A stretch of 64,000 nt of DNA from Aquarana catesbeiana (Eukaryota > Chordata > Amphibia > Anura > Ranidae), in assembly GCF_042186555.1 (NCBI RefSeq), contig NC_133336.1, positions 186,396,599-186,460,598 of the forward strand. The letters are read 5' to 3'. A program made the position numbers and the translations under genes. The first letter of the stretch is position 1; the number at the start of each line of letters is the position of its first letter. A model generated the notes under the pieces. The model saw only the letters and a list, made by a program, of their open reading frames with translations. It searched no databases and was not told where the DNA came from. This document shows positions 1 through 9,192 of this stretch, one piece after another.

Positions 1-218
1 AAAACTTTATTAGGGGGGGTTAGGGGGGTACCCTAGACCTACAGGGGGCTAATACTAACTGTCCTACCACTTCTAACTGTCACAAACTGACACTATGCAG
101 TAATCAGGAAAAAAACAAAACAAAACAAAAAAACCTGCTTGGTGTCAGTTTGTGACGGGGGGGGGGGTGATCGGGGGGGGATCGGGGGTGTTTAGGGTGC
201 CTGGCATGTTCTACTGTG

Positions 219-219
<1 letters not shown>
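1..219. other. G-rich unassigned sequence
   Basis: No gene is seen. The stretch has several runs of G and a short inverted repeat: TGTCACAAACTGACAC near 78-93 pairs with GTGTCAGTTTGTGAC near 151-165. It may be the inner part of the MITE-like repeat that ends at 588, but I cannot place a left end inside the window. Confidence 0.4.

Positions 220-254
<35 letters not shown>
220..254. repeat. (GT)n microsatellite
   Basis: About 17 uninterrupted GT dinucleotides. Reading frames across it (poly Cys-Val or Thr-His) are artefacts. Confidence 0.95.
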
Positions 255-255
<1 letters not shown>

Positions 256-588
256 GGTGCACTTACATGTCTTCTCTCCTCGGTGCTGGAACGGAAACTG
301 GCCAGCCGAGGAGAGATGACATCACATCCTCTGCCTCTGTGTACTATACAGAGGCAGGGGATGTTTCTCATTGGCTGGGAGCGATCACGAGGGGGGGGCC
401 ACGATCGGATGGCCTCCCCCTCGTCTCTCAACTCTCCCAGCCAAACGCCGACCGCCGATGGCACCGGGGGGGGGGTCCGATCGGACCCCCCGCCCGCGGG
501 AAGGCAATCACGTACCAGGTACGTGATTTTGCCTGCCCGTGCCGCTCTGCTCACGTATATATGCGTGAGGCGGTCGGCAAGTGGTTAA
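256..588. mobile_element. MITE-like repeat, right end
   Basis: A GC-rich non-coding repeat ending in GGTCGGCAAGTGGTTAA, which on the other strand reads TTAACCACTTGCCGACC, a terminus I associate with abundant short inverted-repeat elements of frogs. It holds several small palindromes, for example CACGTACC-AGGTACGTG near 509-527 and a CCTCTGCCTC / GAGGCAGGGG pair near 328-360. No left terminal repeat could be found, so the element is incomplete or starts before the window. The family assignment is from memory and tentative. Confidence 0.4.
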
Positions 589-777
589 TGTATGAACAGA
601 TGTTTGTAAGGAAGATATACTGAAAGGGCAGATCGGCTTTGCTCAGGGCCAGACTGGCCTACCGGGATACCGGGACATTTCCCGGTAGCCTGCCTGCCCT
701 GGGGCCGCTTTGAGCTATGCTGTGGCTGCAGCGTAGCTCAAAGCAGAGTCCCCCTGTGTCACAGAGCTCAGTGTGAA
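589..777. other. Unassigned sequence before hairpin
   Basis: Non-coding. It contains short palindromes (CTACCGGGATACCGGGA / TCCCGGTAG near 659-690, and TTTGAGCTA / TAGCTCAAA near 709-742). It may belong to the same element as the following hairpin and minisatellite. Confidence 0.3.
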
Positions 778-895
778 GTCACGCTGTGACAAGAGTCCCG
801 CCCTCCTCCTAGACCAGCTCGTGTGATAGATGCAGTGTTCTGTCTATCACACGAGCTGGTCTAGGAGGAGGGCGGGACTTTTGTCACAGCGCGAC
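778..895. repeat. Long perfect-type hairpin
   Basis: Two arms of about 53 bases (778-830 and 843-895) are reverse complements with few mismatches around a 12-base loop. The stem centre is CTATCACACGAGCTGGTCTA against its complement. It lies directly before the minisatellite at 969-1835. The same order, hairpin then minisatellite, occurs inside the MITEs at 31136, 40845 and 48934. Confidence 0.85.
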
Positions 896-968
896 TGAAC
901 CTTTCACACTGAGCTCCGTGACATGCACGCTGTGCCTGTAAGTAATCCACTGGCACTAACTGGTGAGG

Positions 969-1835
969 CGGCAATGATTGGCACGGTAAGACAGAAATGA
1001 TGGGCACAGTAAGGCTACATTGATTGGCACAGTGAGGCAGAAATGATTAGCACGGTAAGGCGGCAATGATGGGCACAGTAAGGCGGCAATGATTGGCACA
1101 GTGAGGCAGCAATGATGGGCACAGTGAGGCTACATTGATTGGCACAGTGAGGTGGCAATGAGGGGCAAAGTGAGGCGGCAATGATGGGCATAATAAGGCT
1201 GAAATGATGGGCTTGGTGAGGCTGTAATGATGGGCATAGTAAGGCTGTAATGATGGGCATAGTGAGGCGGCAATGATGGGCATAGTAAGGCTGCAATGAT
1301 GGGCACAGTGAGGCGGCAATGATGGGCACAATAAGGCTGTAATGATGGGCACAGTGATGTGGCAATGATGGGCACGGTGATGCTACATTGTTTGGCACGC
1401 TGAGGCGGCAATGATGGGCAAAGTAAGGCTGCAATGATGGGCATGGTGAGGCGGCAGTGATGGGTATAGTAAGGCTGCAATGATGGGCATGATGAGGCAG
1501 CAATGATGGGCACAATAAGGCTGCAATGATGGGCATGGTGATGCAGCAATGATGGGCACATTGATGCTACATTGATTGGCACAGTGAGGCAGCAATAACT
1601 GGCATGGTGAGGCGGCAATGATGGGCACGGTGAGGCTACATTGATTGGCACGGTGAGACGGCAATGATGGGCACAGTGAGGCTGCATGGATGGGCACAGT
1701 GAGGCTGCATGGATGGGCACAGTGAGGCTGCATTGACGGGCACAGTGAGGCTGCATTGACGGGCACAGTGAGGCTGCAATGACGGGCACAGTGAGGCTAT
1801 ATTGATGGGCACTGGTGAGGCTGATGTAAGGAGGG
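969..1835. repeat. 23-bp minisatellite, about 37 copies
   Basis: Tandem units close to AATGATGGGCACAGTGAGGC plus GGC or TGC, with substitutions (ATTGATTGGCAC, CATGGATGGGCAC). Unit length is about 23 bases over about 860 bases. Because 23 is not a multiple of three and the unit lacks stops on the minus strand, long false reading frames (up to 247 codons) run through in several frames. They are not genes. Confidence 0.9.
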
Positions 1836-1877
1836 GCTCTCTGGGGACCCTGATGTAAGTGGGGGATCAGCACTCCG

Positions 1878-1914
1878 ATATAACGAGATATAGATATAGA
1901 TATATATATATATA

Positions 1915-1960
<46 letters not shown>

Positions 1961-1974
1961 TATATATATATATA
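1878..1974. repeat. (TA)n microsatellite with GATATA variants
   Basis: About 95 bases of TA with interspersed TAGATATA units. It abuts the left edge of the solo LTR at about 1971, and more TA repeat follows that LTR's right edge. Confidence 0.9.
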
Positions 1975-3258
1975 TAGCAATAACTCACGGTGGAGCTGCT
2001 GGTTTAAGCGAGCCTGTCCTCTTTGCTCTACACCCTTCTTAAATTGTTCACTCCCCTTGACACAACTGTAGTGCAGTGTTGAAATAATATGAGCATTAAC
2101 TTTAACCCGCAATATACACTTACAATTAGGGTTACCTCTACCTGGGTGCTGGTAGCTCCACCTGTAGGAGAAATGACAACACTGCACACAAACTTCAATC
2201 ATGACCAAAAATAACTTCTTTCTTTGAATAAGTAATATATTTATATAAAGAGTTATTTCAATGAATATACTATCACACCAACGTAGTGTGATAGTATAAG
2301 AAATGATCATGACAATCAATAACAATCACAGAAATATATATGTATATATTGGTATGAATCTATACCCGGGAGCTCCCCCTGCTCTAGACCTTAAAGTCAC
2401 TATACTAAAATGCAGGGCCCTGCAATGAAAAGGTAGTCCTGACGTCTTCAGTCTTCGCTAGCTTTTGTAATTATAATCCGCCAAGGGGTTCCTCCTGGGT
2501 GTTGCGCAGTGTAGTATAACACACTAAAACAATTGTAATCCAATAGAGTGATTAGGTGTCTTTATATGAAGAAACAAACATCTAACATCCGCTCTTGAAC
2601 ACTGAAGTCTATTCGGATGTAATGCTCTCCGGCTTAACTTGTTCCATGGGACTATCAGTCCCAGCAACACTCTGTACAGTTCTAAAGATGTGTGTGTAAT
2701 ACTCAAATAAACTTCTGGGTGTCAACCCTCTCATCACACAGGATCCGAGCAGGTGGATGTCTCCGGCTCAGCAGTTCTCAGTTCCGTATGGAGGCACCAC
2801 CACGCCGTCGCACTGTTCCGTTCACAAACGACCGGGAGTCCTCGGTTACCTCCCCACGGGTCTTCCGGAACAATCGCGTCTCTTGTCCAGCTCACTGCGA
2901 TGCGATGGCAGGATACTACAGCTGCTCTGCTCATTCGCCAGGTAGGCCGCAACCCTGTGGGACACACACACCCCCACAGAGTTCTGCTGGCAGGCCACGC
3001 GTCCCAGGCACAAGAGACCTAAAATGGCTGCTGCTTACCCTTTTATATCCTCCCACAATGCAGTTCAGTTCTGACTTTGTTCAGGAGCATTGTGGGTGGG
3101 TCAGAGCTACAGTTCCAAAGTAAACAATGAATCACTTCCGTGTTACTTAATCCTGGGACGTAAACTTATTGTGCTTTATCAATTGTCCACAAGATGGCAC
3201 TAACACAACTATTGTACTGAATAATACACAAAGAGCTAGAAGCAACAGTTGTCAGTGC

Positions 3259-3262
<4 letters not shown>
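1971..3262 (-). mobile_element. Solo gypsy LTR, same family as 27167-28467
   Basis: The sequence aligns along its length with the LTRs at 27167 and 35784. Shared parts include CCCCTTGACACAACTGTAGTG near 2053, the CACCTGTAGGAGAA region near 2159, a stretch with CCCAGCAACACTCTGTA near 2661, and the end GTCAGTGCTACA at 3251-3262. The right end keeps the family terminus CTACA. The left end has decayed to TATAGC where TGTAGC is expected. No internal coding region is attached, so it is a solo LTR. It lies between TA microsatellites on both sides, so the target duplication (perhaps TATA) cannot be told from the repeat. Orientation is minus by comparison with the complete element. Confidence 0.8.
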
Positions 3263-3316
<54 letters not shown>

Positions 3317-3335
3317 TACACACACACACACACAC
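3263..3335. repeat. (TA)n then (CA)n microsatellite
   Basis: About 50 bases of TA followed by TTCATA and about nine CA units. Directly follows the solo LTR. Confidence 0.9.
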
Positions 3336-3555
3336 GCGTATATTATATACATGTCTGTTCTATATTGTTGTACTTGAAGTGTCAGTTGTGACTGTGTGGC
3401 AATGGCAAATGGTTTACATAGCTCACGGCATCACAGGTCAGGTAGAGGGCCTCTTAGCAGAATTTTGCTTTGGGCCCCAGGGAGGTCAAGATCGGCACTG
3501 CCTGTGGCCCAGTCTCCAAAGGGAGGGGGTCATGCTCGTCTTCATTATGTCACAG

Positions 3556-4199
3556 TACATGTTGCATTCATGGTTCCCTCAATGAACTGTAGTTCCCCAG
3601 TGCCTGCAGCACTCATGCAGCCCCAGACCATGACACTCCCACCACCATGCTTGACTGTAGGCAAGACATACTTGTCTTTGTACTCCTCCCTTGGTTGCTG
3701 CCACACACGCTTGACACCATCTGAACCAAATAAGTCCTTCATCAGACCACAGGACATGATTTCAGTAATCCATGTCCTTAGTCTGCTTGTCTTCAGCAAA
3801 CTGTTTCCATGCTTTCTTGTGCATCATCTTTAGAAAAGGCTTCCTTCTGGGATGACAGCCATGCAGACCAATTTGATGCAGTGTTTGGTGTATGGTCTGA
3901 GCACTGACAGGCTGACCTCTTCAACCTCTGCAGCAAAGTTGGCAGCACTCATACGTCTATTTCCCAAAGACAACCTCTGGATATGACGCTGAGCATGTGC
4001 ACTCAACTTCTTTGGTCAACCATGGCGAGGCCTGTTCTGAGTGGACCCTGTCCTGTTAAACCGCTGTATGGTCTTGGCCACCTTGCTGCAGCTCAGTTTC
4101 AGGGTCTTGGCAATCTTTTTATAGCCTAGGCCATCTTTTATGTAGAGCAACTATCCTTTTTTTCAGCTCCTCAGAGAGTTCTTTGCCATGAGGTGCCAT
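3556..4199 (-). pseudogene. Tc1-like transposase fragment, broken
   Basis: This is the remnant of a cut-and-paste DDE transposase of the Tc1/mariner superfamily, which acts in the nucleus on its own TA-flanked inverted repeats. The start codon is taken at 4199 on the minus strand (reading MAPHGKELS), just inside the terminal repeat region. The frame then breaks several times. The best readable piece (3545-3799) shows FGSDGVKRVWQQP and VKHGGGSVMVWGCMSAAGTG, the typical central catalytic block of Tc1 transposases. The usual WSDE motif before it has been changed. The gene is cut off at about 3556, before the last catalytic acidic residue. Family length is near 340 residues; only about 215 codons remain. 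It cannot be active. Confidence 0.85.
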
Positions 4200-4552
4200 G
4201 TTGAACTTCCAGTGACCAGTATGAGTGAGAGCGATAACACCAAATTTAACACACCTGCTCCCCATTCACACCTGAGACCTTCTAACACTAACGAGTCACA
4301 TGACACCGGGGAGGGAAAATGGCTAATTGGGGCAATTTGGATATTTTCACTTAGGGGTGTAGTCACTTTTGTTGCCAGCAGTTTAGACATTAATGGCTGT
4401 GTGTTGAGGGGAGAGCAAATTTACAGTTATACAAGCTGTACACTCACTACTTTACACTGCAGCAAAGTTTAATTTCTACAAAAAAAGAATGAAAAGATAT
4501 AATAAAATATTTATAAAAATGTGAGGGGTGTACTTACTTTTGTGAGATACTG
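3556..4552 (-). mobile_element. Tc1-like transposon A, truncated
   Basis: The right end carries the inverted-repeat terminus, which on the minus strand reads CAGTATCTCACAAAAGTAAG just inside a TA at 4553-4554. The element runs on the minus strand and stops near 3556, in the middle of the transposase. The second inverted repeat and the 3' part of the gene are missing. Unrelated sequence lies at 3336-3555. It is adjacent to, but distinct from, the second Tc1-like remnant at 4566. Confidence 0.85.
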
Positions 4553-4565
4553 TATATATACATAT

Positions 4566-4985
4566 ATACACTATATTGGCAAAAGTATTGGTTGGTTGCC
4601 TGCCTTTACACGCACATAAACTATATTGGTATCCCAGTCTTAGTCCGTAGGGTTCAATATTAAGTTGGCCCACCCTTTTCAGCTATAACAGCTTCAACTC
4701 TTCTGGGAAGGCGGTCCACAAGGTTTAGGAGTGTGTCTATGGGAATGTTTGACCATTCTTCCAAAAGTGCATTTGTGAGGTCAGGCACTAATGTGAACGA
4801 GAAGGCCTGGCTCACAGTCTCCACTCTAATCCATTCCAAAGGTGTTCTATGGGGTTGAGGTCAGGACTCTGTGCATTCCAGTCAAGTTCCTCCACCCCAA
4901 ACTCGCTCATCCATGTCTTTATGGACCTTACTTTGGGAAACCCATGACATCAGACAGACACCGCTCTGTAGACTAAAAAAATAAA
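4566..4985 (-). mobile_element. Tc1-like transposon B fragment
   Basis: A second Tc1-like family with a TIR-like start (TATATTGGCAAAAGTATTGG) followed by CCCAGTCTTAGTCCGTAGGG and CAGCTATAACAGCTTCAAC. This is the transposase 3' region of a family widespread in fish and amphibians. The same segment occurs at 26882-27058. About 420 bases remain and no reading frame is kept. Confidence 0.75.
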
Positions 4986-5031
4986 GTGAAAGTGTGTCAG
5001 CTGTGCAGACGTGAAGGAGCCAAGAAGCAGA

Positions 5032-5515
5032 CTGAAAGGAGAAAGAGAGCGAAGAAAAGGGGAACTATCATAAACGTAGAGCATAATTGTAAAGGGATAA
5101 AAATAAAAAGGCAAAAATGAAGGAAATGAATTTACTTTTTATTTTTTATCTTCAATATTTTGACTCTACATTTTTTCTATTTTTACTGTTATTATTTTTC
5201 TATTTCTTTATAATTTTTGTTCCTATTATTTTTTCATTTTTATTTTTTATTATTTGTTTTATTTACACTTCCTATTTTTTATATTTCACTCGTTACTTTT
5301 GTCATTTTGTGATTTTATTTTCATAGTTTTTTTCCATTTATTTATTTTTTTCCCATTTAATAACCTTTTTTTGTGTTTTTTTTTCATTTTTTTTCCTTCC
5401 TTTTTCAGATTTTTCCTTTATTTCCTTCATTTTGGCCTTTTTATTTTTATCCTATTACAGTCATGCTCTACATTTCTGATAGTTCCCCTTTTCTTCGCTC
5501 TCTTTCTCCTTTCAG
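5032..5515. repeat. Foldback element, 96-bp arms, T-rich loop
   Basis: The left arm (5032-5127) begins CTGAAAGGAGAAAGAGAGCG. The right arm (5420-5515) is its reverse complement with few changes and ends CGCTCTCTTTCTCCTTTCAG. The 292-base centre is almost pure T-rich sequence. The long hydrophobic reading frames (Phe/Leu/Ile rich) across the loop are composition artefacts. The right arm ends directly against the dispersed repeat starting at about 5519. Confidence 0.85.
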
Positions 5516-5518
5516 ACA

Positions 5519-5990
5519 AATATATCAATAGCACCAAACTATATCTACCTAAGGTTCCAGGGCCATCAATCTACCACTTCAAGCATTAAAAAAAAAAAAA
5601 AAAAACACATTTTGCCATGTTTCTAAGTGGGCTTAGTGGGGGATGCACCAAGCTTGCCATACCATTCACTGTTTTAAAACAGCACTACAAACGAGAGACA
5701 AAATAATTTCTGCAAAGAAGCTCTATTGCCACCACTGCCTAGAACACATGGGTGCATTTCAGCATTGTGGTAATAATCCCTTGCATTACACTATCACTTC
5801 CTCTTCTGTCCAATTTCTGCAATCTCTCAAACCTTACATGCCTCTTTTATGAAGTCTGGTTCATACAAATGTGCTTTTACTTTGCATCTGGAAACATGTT
5901 GCAGAAGGAAGGAAACTGATGTGTTTTTTTATATCATCTTTGATGCATTTTTATACCATTTTAGATTCTAAATATATACATATACAGTAC
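5519..5990. repeat. Dispersed repeat, copy 1 (copy 2 at 26380)
   Basis: About 470 bases match 26380-26880 with moderate divergence and small indels. Shared landmarks are AATATATCAATAG, CACCAAGCTTGCCATAC, ATTTTAAAACAGCACT, CTATCACTTCCTCTTCTGTC and CATACAAATGTGCTTTTACT. Both copies lie near fragments of the Tc1-like B family. No coding potential is evident. It is probably an internal or flanking part of a DNA transposon. Confidence 0.75.
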
Positions 5991-6006
5991 ATACATGCAT
6001 TTATAC

Positions 6007-6217
6007 AGTATATTATTATTATTATTCAGGATTTATATAGTGCCAACAGTTTACGCAGCACTTTACAATATAAAAGGGAGACAATACAGTTATAATACAA
6101 TACAATACAATAGGATTAAGAGGGCCCTGCTCAGAAGAGCTTACAATCTAATAGGGTGGGGCAGGTGGTACAAAAGGTTGTAACTGTGGGGAATAAGCTG
6201 GTGGAAGTGGTAGGAGA
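6007..6217 (-). mobile_element. L2 LINE 3' UTR and tail
   Basis: On the minus strand this follows the LINE stop codon and ends in an ATT/AAT simple repeat at 6010-6027. The end contains the conserved tail sequence read on the plus strand as GATTTATATAGTGCCAACAG, then TTTACGCAGCACTTTACAAT. This is the 3' end typical of L2-clade LINEs and of SINEs that borrow it. Confidence 0.85.
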
Positions 6218-9121
6218 TTAGTTGGAGACGTGATAGGCTTTCCTGAAGAGATGAGTTTTCAGGGATCGCCTGAAGGTAGCAAGAGTAGGGGATAGCCGGA
6301 TAGATGGAGGTAGCGAGTTCCAGAGGATGGGAGAGGCTCTGGAGAAATCCTGGAGACGAGCATGGGAGGAGGAGATGAGAGAGCTTGAAAGCAGGAGGTC
6401 TTGAGAAGAGCGGAGAGGTCGATTTGGGTGATATTTGGAGACAAGATTAGTGATGTAGCTTGGGGCAGAGTTGTGAATGGCTTTGTATGTTGTGGTTAGA
6501 ATTTTAAATTTAATTCGCTGGGTGATTGGGAGCCAGTGTAGGGATTGAAGTAGAGGGTTGGCAGACACTGAGCGGTTGGTAAGGTGGATAAGTCTGGCAG
6601 CAGCATTCATGATAGACTGAAGAGGGGATAGCCTATGGAGAGGTAAGCCAATGAGAAGGGAGTTGCAATAGTCAAGGCGAGAGATAACAAGGGAGTGAAT
6701 GAGGAGCTTGGTGGTTTCATTTGTTAAAAAAGGGCGAATTTTAGAGATGTTATGGAGGTGAATTCTACAAACTTTTGACAGCGATTGGATTTGAGGCTGA
6801 AATGACAAGTCAGAGTCTAGGATTACACCTAGTACACTGGCGTGAGGGGAGGGACTGATGGTTGCATTGTTGATTTTGATGGAAAAGTCATGGAGGGGGG
6901 CACGGGCGGGGGTAAATATTAATAGCTCAGTTTTAGAGAGATTTAGTTTAAGGAAGTGGTGCGACATCCATGCTGATATGTCAGTTAGTAAGTTAGTAAT
7001 GCGAGAGGAGACTGAAGGAGTGAGGTGAGGAGTAGACAGATAGATTTGGGTGTCATCAGCGTATAAGTGGTATTGGAAGCCGTGGGCAGTTATTAAGTGA
7101 CCAAGGGAGGAAGTGAAGATAGAGAAGAGAAGGGGTCCAAGAACCGAGCCTTGGGGGACCCCCACAGAAAGGGGCAATGGAGAGGAGGAGACAGAGTTGT
7201 AGGTGACACTGAAGGAGCGCTGTGATAAATAGGCAGAGAACCAGGATAGAGCAGAATCTCGGAGGCCAAGGGAATGTAGTTTATTGAGAAGGAGCGGGTG
7301 GTCAACAGTATCAAAGGCCGCAGAGAGGTCAAGTAGTAGGAGTATGGAGTACTGGCTGTTGGTTTTAGCAGTTAATAAATCGTTAGTGAGTTTTAGTAAG
7401 GTAGTTTCCGTGGAGTGCTGTGAGCGAAAGCCAGACTGTAAGGGGTCAAGAAGGTTATTTTCATTGAGGTAGGAGCTAAGACGGTTGTAGACTAAGCGTT
7501 CTAGAAGTTTAGAGGTGAATGGGAGCAATGAGATGGGTCTTAAGTTGTTCAGGTCGGTAGGGTCCAGTGAGGGCTTTTTAAGAATGGGAGTGATCTGCGC
7601 ATGTTTTAGAGGGGAGGGGAAAATGCCACTAGAGAGGGAGAGATTGAAGATGTGGGTGAGGGAGCATAGGATAGAAGAAGAGGGTGACCGTAGTAGTTGT
7701 GAGGGAACAGGATCCAAGGGACAATTGGTTAGGTGGGCATCCGAGAAAATATTTGTAACCCCTTCCATAGTAGCCAATTCAAAAGAGGAGAGTGTTGAAT
7801 GTGCTGCTAGGCAAGGTATGATGGGTGGGGAAGACGTATGCACAGTGGAGATGTCCTCACGAATTGCATCGATCTTGTCTTTGAAGTGATTGGCAATCTC
7901 TTGGGCAGTGAGTGAGTTAGTGGGTAGAGGAGGTGGTGGACGGAGCAGAGAGTTAAAGGTTGAGAAGAGCCGACGGGGACTGGATGACAAGGAATTAATA
8001 AGAGAGACAAAGTAGGCTTGTTTGGCAGCATGGAGGCATGAATTGTATTTTAGAAGGGCAGATTTATATAGGGTGAAGTCTTGCAGGCATTTGGTTTTAC
8101 GCCACAGTCGTTCAAGAGCACGGCAATGTCTCTTGAGATTTCTAGTGTTGTCAGTTTGCCAGGGTTGTAACGGTCGGGGCCTGATTCTGCGTGTGGTTAG
8201 AGGAGCAAGTGCATCTAGTGATGATGAGAGTGAACTGTTGTAGACAGAAGTGGCCAGGTCAGGACAGGACAGGGGAGAGATTATGTCATATAGGTGGTCG
8301 GTAGCAGAATAGAGAAGAGAAGGGTTAAAGTGGCGAAGGTTTCTACAAGTAATTGTTTGCTGCTTGGAGGGATGGGTGGTTGGAGGCAAGGATACAGTGA
8401 AAGTAATGAGGTTGTGATCAGATAGAGGAAAGGGGGTGTTGGTGAGGTTGCCAGGGTTGCAGAGATGGGAGAATACAAGTTCAAGGGTATTACCATTGGA
8501 GTGAGTGGAAGTATGTGTCCATTGGGTTAGGTCAAAAGATGAGGTTAAGTCGAGAAGTTTAGCTGTAGTTGGGCTGTTAACATTGACAGGAATGTTAAAG
8601 TCACCAAGAATAATGGTGGGTATTTCAGAGGAGAGAAAGTAGGGTAGCCAGGCAGCAAAGTCATCAAGAAAGCGCGATACCGGTCCTGGAGGCCTATAAA
8701 TTGCTGCAATCCTCAGAGAAATGGGAGAGAACAGACGAATACAGTGCATCTCGAAAGAAGAGAGGGATAGAGAGGAAGGGACAGGAAGGACTTGGAAGGT
8801 GCTTTGTGGGGACAGAAGGAAGCCAACTCTACCTCCTTTCTGTCTATTGGGTCTGGAGGAGTGAGTCCAATGGAGACCACCATAGGAGAGGGCAGCAGGA
8901 GAAGCTGAGTCAAAATTTTGAAGCCATATATGTGTTCTTACATCCATTAACATGCCTTTTAATGATAAAAACATGAATTCCTTATTACAGGTTTCCTTAA
9001 AACAATCTACATAAATATAGGAAGGTGCTGACTTGTCCACCTGAAAACCGTAAAATCCTCCATTGGAACCTACTGATATGCCCACCGCTAAGCCTTTGAT
9101 GACTGCACCCTGGACTGTCAA
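6218..9121 (-). CDS. L2-clade LINE ORF2 (endonuclease-RT), 5' truncated
   Basis: This encodes the retrotransposition protein of an L2-clade LINE: an apurinic-type endonuclease followed by a reverse transcriptase, acting at the target DNA. There are 967 codons without a stop, but only codons from about 65 belong to the LINE. Endonuclease motifs seen are GDFN (about 173-176) and SDHN (about 234-237). RT motifs are FRSQHSTET (about 565), LDLSAAFDTVDH (about 597-608), PQGSVLGP (about 656-663) and YADDTQIY (about 687-694). The C terminus has the usual RKAYH ending. The first part of the endonuclease is missing, including the catalytic Asn and the Glu of the usual TETW motif (here it reads THIWL). 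The frame instead opens into unrelated upstream sequence, so the first 60 or so residues are not LINE. The remaining start is not a real LINE start. The intact frame suggests a fairly recent copy, but it was dead on arrival. Confidence 0.9.
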   Translation of the reverse strand: MTVQGAVIKGLAVGISVGSNGGFYGFQVDKSAPSYIYVDCFKETCNKEFMFLSLKGMLMDVRTHIWLQNFDSASPAALSYGGLHWTHSSRPNRQKGGRVGFLLSPQSTFQVLPVPSSLSLSSFEMHCIRLFSPISLRIAAIYRPPGPVSRFLDDFAAWLPYFLSSEIPTIILGDFNIPVNVNSPTTAKLLDLTSSFDLTQWTHTSTHSNGNTLELVFSHLCNPGNLTNTPFPLSDHNLITFTVSLPPTTHPSKQQTITCRNLRHFNPSLLYSATDHLYDIISPLSCPDLATSVYNSSLSSSLDALAPLTTRRIRPRPLQPWQTDNTRNLKRHCRALERLWRKTKCLQDFTLYKSALLKYNSCLHAAKQAYFVSLINSLSSSPRRLFSTFNSLLRPPPPLPTNSLTAQEIANHFKDKIDAIREDISTVHTSSPPIIPCLAAHSTLSSFELATMEGVTNIFSDAHLTNCPLDPVPSQLLRSPSSSILCSLTHIFNLSLSSGIFPSPLKHAQITPILKKPSLDPTDLNNLRPISLLPFTSKLLERLVYNRLSSYLNENNLLDPLQSGFRSQHSTETTLLKLTNDLLTAKTNSQYSILLLLDLSAAFDTVDHPLLLNKLHSLGLRDSALSWFSAYLSQRSFSVTYNSVSSSPLPLSVGVPQGSVLGPLLFSIFTSSLGHLITAHGFQYHLYADDTQIYLSTPHLTPSVSSRITNLLTDISAWMSHHFLKLNLSKTELLIFTPARAPLHDFSIKINNATISPSPHASVLGVILDSDLSFQPQIQSLSKVCRIHLHNISKIRPFLTNETTKLLIHSLVISRLDYCNSLLIGLPLHRLSPLQSIMNAAARLIHLTNRSVSANPLLQSLHWLPITQRIKFKILTTTYKAIHNSAPSYITNLVSKYHPNRPLRSSQDLLLSSSLISSSHARLQDFSRASPILWNSLPPSIRLSPTLATFRRSLKTHLFRKAYHVSN
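8942..9114 (-). other. Exon-like stretch at the L2 5' junction
   Basis: A 173-base stretch open in the frame that continues into the LINE. On the minus strand it is bounded by TTGACAG (acceptor-like) at 9115-9121 and by GTAAGA (a good donor match) at 8936-8941. The translation is protein-like (GLAVGISVGSNGGFYGFQVD, then SYIYVDCFKETCNKE). I do not recognise the protein. The upstream pyrimidine tract is weak. It may be a captured or residual host exon, a piece of another element, or chance. Confidence 0.2.
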
Positions 9122-9192
9122 TTACAACTTAGTTAACAATGCCAAGCAACCTGCCTGCCCCAGCCATGCTGCACCATACTCCCAGAGCCTCA

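Noticed and set aside
969..1835. Possible CRISPR array
   Set aside because: The repeats are contiguous without unique spacers and the setting is a vertebrate genome.
1015..1873. Long minus-strand reading frames (up to 247 codons) rich in Ala, Pro, Ser, His
   Set aside because: They run through the 23-bp minisatellite in several frames at once; the unit has no stops in that direction, so the openness is a by-product.
5117..5589. Hydrophobic frames resembling membrane proteins
   Set aside because: They translate the T-rich loop of the foldback; the Phe/Leu/Ile content follows from base composition.
7284..8976. Plus-strand frames of 60-124 codons over the L2 LINE
   Set aside because: They are antisense shadows of the conserved minus-strand endonuclease-RT frame.
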